Source of the DNA: Actinomadura nitritigenes
GTDB lineage: Bacteria; Actinomycetota; Actinomycetes; Streptosporangiales; Streptosporangiaceae
DNA length: 52,412 nucleotides
Direction: 5' to 3'
Assembly: GCF_017573545.1 (NCBI RefSeq)
Contig: NZ_JAGEOK010000051.1
Location: forward strand, 1-52,412
Made by a program: the position numbers and the translations under genes. Within the stretch, counting starts at the first letter, position 1, and each line of letters opens with the position of its first letter. A model generated the notes under the pieces. The model was given only the letters and a program-made list of their open reading frames with translations, searched no databases and had not been told where the DNA came from. Shown here piece after piece: positions 49,385 through 52,412 of this stretch.

Positions 49385-50431
49385 ATGGCCGAATCCAGCA
49401 CCGCCGCGCCGGCGAAGGAGACCGCCGGGGCGGCCCGCGGCCGCCGCCCGCGCCTGCCCGCCTGGTGGCCGTGGGGAGGCGGGCTCGTCCTGGTCCTCGG
49501 CTGCCTCGGCCTGCAGAGCCAGCTCTACTCGGGCCAGGAGCGGACCGTCACGACGGTCTTCATGTTCGTCGCGCTCGCCGCGGCGTGGAACCTCATCGGC
49601 GGCTACACCGGCTACGCCTGCTTCGGGCAGGTCGGCTTCTTCGGCCTCGGCGCCTACACGGCCGTCGTCCTCATGGCCCACGCGAGGCTGTCGTTCTGGA
49701 TCGCGCTGCCGGCCGCGGCCGTCGTTGCGGCCCTGTTCGCGGCCCTGATCGGGCTGCCGCTGCTGCGGCTCAAGGGCCACTACTTCGCGGTCGCGACCCT
49801 CGGCGTCGCCGAGGGCCTGCGGGAGCTCGTCACCAACGTGCCCCGCTGGACCGGCGGCGGATCCGGCGCGACGATCCCGTCCACCGGCGGCCGGGCCGTC
49901 ACCCCATGGCTCGGGAACGACGGCTTCTACCTGCTGTTCCTCGGCATCGCCGTGGTGTCGGCGGTCGTCGTGGCGCTGATCGCGCGCAGCCGCACCGGCT
50001 ATGCGCTGCGCGCCGTCAACCAGGACGAGGACGCCGCCGCCGCGATGGGCGTCAACACCACCGTGGCCAAGACGGCCGCGTTCGCCGTCTCCGCCGCGCT
50101 CACCGGCGCGGCCGGCGCCGCCTACGCGTTCCAGCAGGTCACGATCTACCCGCAGCGGCTGTTCGACGTGGACATCACCGTCCTGATGATCGTGATGGTG
50201 GTGCTCGGCGGGGCCGGCACCGTGCTCGGGCCGATCCTCGGCGCCGCCGGCATCGCGATCGCCTCGGAGTACCTGCGGCAGCACCTGCCCGAGGCGCACG
50301 ACCTCACCCTCGGCGCACTGATCATCATCGCGGTGGTCCTGCTGCCCCAGGGGGTGGTCAACTTCGCCCGGGACGCGGTGCGCACCCGGGACTTCTCCCT
50401 GCTGTCCAACGTACGGAGGTACCGGCTTTGA
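49385..50431 (+). CDS. livM: branched-chain amino-acid ABC permease (LivM type)
   Basis: The 348 aa protein has about nine to ten helices after a basic N-terminus. LIGGYTGYACFGQVGFFGLG is the LivM signature (usually GQxSLGHAAF). GVNTTVAKTAAFAVSAALTG, with preceding DEDAAAAM, is the ATPase-docking loop. MVVLGGAGTVLGPILGAAGI is the conserved C-terminal helix. The ATG at 49385 follows the livH stop by 2 bases, and its own stop overlaps the TTG start of livG. Confidence 0.92.
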   Translation: MAESSTAAPAKETAGAARGRRPRLPAWWPWGGGLVLVLGCLGLQSQLYSGQERTVTTVFMFVALAAAWNLIGGYTGYACFGQVGFFGLGAYTAVVLMAHARLSFWIALPAAAVVAALFAALIGLPLLRLKGHYFAVATLGVAEGLRELVTNVPRWTGGGSGATIPSTGGRAVTPWLGNDGFYLLFLGIAVVSAVVVALIARSRTGYALRAVNQDEDAAAAMGVNTTVAKTAAFAVSAALTGAAGAAYAFQQVTIYPQRLFDVDITVLMIVMVVLGGAGTVLGPILGAAGIAIASEYLRQHLPEAHDLTLGALIIIAVVLLPQGVVNFARDAVRTRDFSLLSNVRRYRL

Positions 50432-51183
50432 GCGGCGACACCCCCGTCCTGCGGGTGCAAGGGCTGCAGCGCCGGTTCGGCGGCCTGATGGCGGTCTCCG
50501 ACGTCGACCTGGCGGTGCCCGCCGGGCGCGTCCTCGGCGTGATCGGCCCGAACGGGGCGGGCAAGAGCACCCTCGTCAACCTGATCAGCGGCCATCTCCG
50601 GCCGACCGCGGGCGCGGTCATGATCGGCGACGCCGACCTCACCGGGGCCCGGCCGTGGCGGATCGCGCAGGCCGGCGTGGCGCGGACCTTCCAGATCGTC
50701 AAGCCGTTCCGCGGGCTCACCGTCGCCGACAACGTGACGGTCGCGGTGATGTTCGGCCCGGCCCGGATCCGCTCCCGCGCCCGCGCCCGCCGGGAGGCCG
50801 AGGAGGTGCTGGAGCGGGTCGGCCTCGGCGGCAAGGGCGAGCTGCCGCCCGCCGAGCTGCCGGTCGCCGACGCCCGCCGCCTCGAGCTGGCCAAGGCGCT
50901 GGCGCTGCGGCCGCGGGTGCTGCTGCTGGACGAGGTCCTGGCCGGGCTGCGGCCCGCCGAGATCGACCCGGCGCTCCGGCTCATCGACGAGCTGCGCGGC
51001 GAGGGCCTCACCCTGCTGGTCATCGAGCACATCATCCAGGCGATCGCGGCCGTCTCCGACGAGGTCCTCGTGCTGCACCACGGCGCGGTCCTCACCCAGG
51101 GCCCGCCGGACGAGGTGCTGGGCGACGAACGGGTCATCGAGGCGTATCTCGGCCACCGGTACACGAGGAAGAGCGGCTCATGA
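50428..51183 (+). CDS. livG: branched-chain amino-acid ABC ATPase (LivG type) with divergent signature motif
   Basis: The 251 aa ATPase starts with TTG 50428, with GGAGGT upstream. Walker A is GPNGAGKST (40-48), Q-loop region VARTFQIVKPFRGLTVADNV (typical LivG) and Walker B VLLLDEVLAGLRPAEI (with the LivG-type E). The signature motif reads LPVADARRLELAKAL (144-158), where LivG usually has LPYGQQRRLEIARAL; the Gly and Gln of the LSGGQ core are lost. H-loop LLVIEHIIQAI is present. It pairs with LivF, whose signature is intact. The start overlaps the livM stop and the stop overlaps the livF start. Confidence 0.92.
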   Translation: MSGDTPVLRVQGLQRRFGGLMAVSDVDLAVPAGRVLGVIGPNGAGKSTLVNLISGHLRPTAGAVMIGDADLTGARPWRIAQAGVARTFQIVKPFRGLTVADNVTVAVMFGPARIRSRARARREAEEVLERVGLGGKGELPPAELPVADARRLELAKALALRPRVLLLDEVLAGLRPAEIDPALRLIDELRGEGLTLLVIEHIIQAIAAVSDEVLVLHHGAVLTQGPPDEVLGDERVIEAYLGHRYTRKSGS

Positions 51184-51896
51184 TGCTCGAGATCGACCGG
51201 CTCACCGCGGGCTACGGCCGGGTGCGGGTGCTGCACGAGGTGTCGCTGTCGGTGGACGAGGGGGAGATCGTCGCGCTCGTCGGCCCGAACGGCGCCGGGA
51301 AGTCCACGCTGCTGCGGGCCGTCACCGCGATGATCCCGGATCGGAGCGGGTCGGTCCGGGTGGCCGGCCGCGAGCTGATCGGCGTGGCCGTCGAGGACGT
51401 CGCCGCGGCCGGGGTCGCGCACGTCCCGGAGGGCCGCCGCCTGTTCCCGGGGCTGACCGTCCGGGACAACCTGCGGCTGGGCGGCTGGGTCCCCAGGAAC
51501 GGCGATCTCGGCCCGGTCCTGGAGCTCTTCCCCCGGCTCGCCGACCGGCTGAACCAGGTCGCGGGCAGCATGTCCGGCGGCGAGCAGCAGATGTGCGCCA
51601 TCGCGCGGGCCCTGATGGGCCGGCCGCGGCTGCTGCTCATCGACGAGCTGTCCCTCGGGCTGGCCCCGCTGGTCGTGGACGAGATCCTGGAGCGGCTCGC
51701 CGGGATCGCCGGGACCGGGACGGGCGTCCTGCTGGTCGAGCAGGACGCGGGCGCCGCCCTGGAGGTCGCCGACCGCGGCTACGTGCTGGAGCTCGGCCGG
51801 ATCGGGCTGTCCGGGACGGCCGCCGAGCTGGCCGCCGACCCGCGCATGCGCAGCGCCTACCTGGGCGGGGACCCGCCCGCGGAGCCCGTCTCCTGA
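51180..51896 (+). CDS. livF: branched-chain amino-acid ABC ATPase (LivF type)
   Basis: The 238 aa ATPase has Walker A GPNGAGKST (about 36-44), VAHVPEGRRLFPGLTVRDNL (LivF-type Q-loop region), signature SMSGGEQQMCAIARALMGRP and Walker B LLLIDELSLGLAPLVV. VLLVEQDAGAALEVADRGYV is the H-loop region, with Gln where many ATPases have His (VEQ is usual for LivF). ATG 51180 overlaps the livG stop by 4 bases. A strong terminator follows. Confidence 0.93.
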   Translation: MMLEIDRLTAGYGRVRVLHEVSLSVDEGEIVALVGPNGAGKSTLLRAVTAMIPDRSGSVRVAGRELIGVAVEDVAAAGVAHVPEGRRLFPGLTVRDNLRLGGWVPRNGDLGPVLELFPRLADRLNQVAGSMSGGEQQMCAIARALMGRPRLLLIDELSLGLAPLVVDEILERLAGIAGTGTGVLLVEQDAGAALEVADRGYVLELGRIGLSGTAAELAADPRMRSAYLGGDPPAEPVS

Positions 51897-51916
51897 CCGA
51901 GGGAACCTCTGCCGTG

Positions 51917-51956
51917 AAGCGGGGCGCGCACCGGAACGCCGGAGCGCGCCCCGCTT
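51917..51956 (+). terminator. terminator of the liv operon
   Basis: AAGCGGGGCGCGC (51917-51929) pairs with GCGCGCCCCGCTT (51944-51956). The loop contains an inner CCGG-AACG-CCGG stem. It starts 21 bases after the livF stop and is followed by TACG. Confidence 0.88.
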
Positions 51957-51960
51957 TACG

Positions 51961-52412
51961 TTCCCCTTCCGTAGGGGCCCCTTCTGCAAAGGCCGGGCCC
52001 AGGGCCGGCGGGGGACGGAGCCCAGGCCGTCCCCGAGGGCCTGCCAGGGTGCTTGGCGTGGGCCGCGGCTCCGCCTGCCCAAAGGGCCCGCCAGGGCCTG
52101 TCCCAGGGCTGCTCCCGGCCATCCCAAAGGCCTCACCAGGGGCCTGGGACAAGGCGAAACCCCTGCGCAGCCCGTGGCCTGGGCCACTCGGAAGATGATC
52201 CACATGTCCGGATCCCGGCCCGCTGGAGATCCTCCCGAACTTTTTTTGGGTCGGGAGAAGTGGGCCTGAGCCCTTGCGTTTGCGAGGTTTTGGGCGCTCT
52301 TTGCAGGTGGGGCGGGTGCTTGGGGCGTGCTTTGCGAAATATGGGGCCCCTTGAACCTGTTGTGGATGTGTGACCGACGGGGAAGCCCGCCGGAGGCGCC
52401 CGACCAGATCAC
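51961..52412. other. gene-free tail with G/C-repetitive and T-richer parts
   Basis: No gene is convincing. About 51970-52190 repeats short AGGGCC/CCAGGG words, and frames through it read as low-complexity Gly/Pro/Arg. From about 52194 the composition shifts towards T and A. A hairpin pairs CTCCCGA (52232-52238) with TCGGGAG (52251-52257) around a loop with seven T's. What lies beyond the window end is unknown. Confidence 0.5.

Noticed and set aside
51970..52203. Open frames in the tail after the liv operon
   Set aside because: Their translations are low-complexity Gly/Pro/Arg with no motif or ribosome-binding site, and they are generated by repeated AGGGCC words.

Overview
The DNA is very GC-rich, with GTG and TTG starts, many 4-base stop/start overlaps and strong G/C at third codon positions. 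It is chromosomal DNA of an actinomycete. The gene order dapD - dapE - LOG - tag - DUF3117 - O-methyltransferase - sigE - anti-sigma - htrA - tatB - mrp - DUF1003 - MgtE_N/CBS resembles, from memory, the Mycobacterium tuberculosis Rv1201c-Rv1232c neighbourhood. The gene style suggests a filamentous relative such as Streptosporangiales/Thermomonosporaceae; this lineage call is inference. No rRNA, tRNA, CRISPR array, insertion sequence or prophage was seen.

Region 1 (1-8.1 kb): a membrane-anchored lysozyme-like protein, the lysine/diaminopimelate genes dapD and dapE, a hypothetical protein, a 4'-phosphopantetheinyl transferase, a TetR repressor divergent from a DHA2 drug exporter with two matching operator-like palindromes in the promoter, and a LOG-family protein closed by a hairpin. 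Region 2 (8.1-13.5 kb): an island-like insertion between two LOG genes, with a frameshifted LysR remnant, an SDR oxidoreductase, a long comparatively AT-rich leader, a DegT-type aminotransferase, an extended-SDR epimerase and a YbjJ-like MFS carrier. Region 3 (13.5-17.7 kb): a second LOG protein, a PhoX phosphatase behind a textbook PHO box, a short FolP-tail-like protein ending in a tandem repeat, a DivIVA-like membrane protein, an SRPBCC protein and tag.

Region 4 (17.7-25.5 kb): an FtsX-type ABC export pair, an enoyl-CoA hydratase, DUF3117, leucyl aminopeptidase, a membrane PH-like protein and an O-methyltransferase whose start is unclear. Region 5 (25.5-35.1 kb): the envelope-stress cluster sigE-rseA-rseB-htrA-tatB with a candidate autoregulatory ECF promoter, closed by a perfect 19-bp terminator shared with mrp, then MarR, DUF1003, an MgtE_N/CBS protein and a cold-shock-domain protein.

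Region 6 (35.1-40.5 kb): a NarL-type two-component system followed by an ABC-2 exporter, one permease of which carries a large extracytoplasmic beta-sandwich insert. Region 7 (40.6-47.1 kb): a secreted subtilase-like/FG-GAP protein with an altered catalytic Asp position, and a TAXI lipoprotein convergent with, and overlapping, an OmpR-type two-component system. Region 8 (47.2-51.9 kb): a complete Liv-type branched-chain amino-acid ABC operon closed by a strong hairpin, followed by about 450 bases without a recognisable gene.

The best candidates for something not well described are the TAXI receptor/two-component unit, the aminotransferase-epimerase-exporter island, the permease with a built-in sugar-binding-like domain, and the altered subtilase. 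None is demonstrably a new system from sequence alone.
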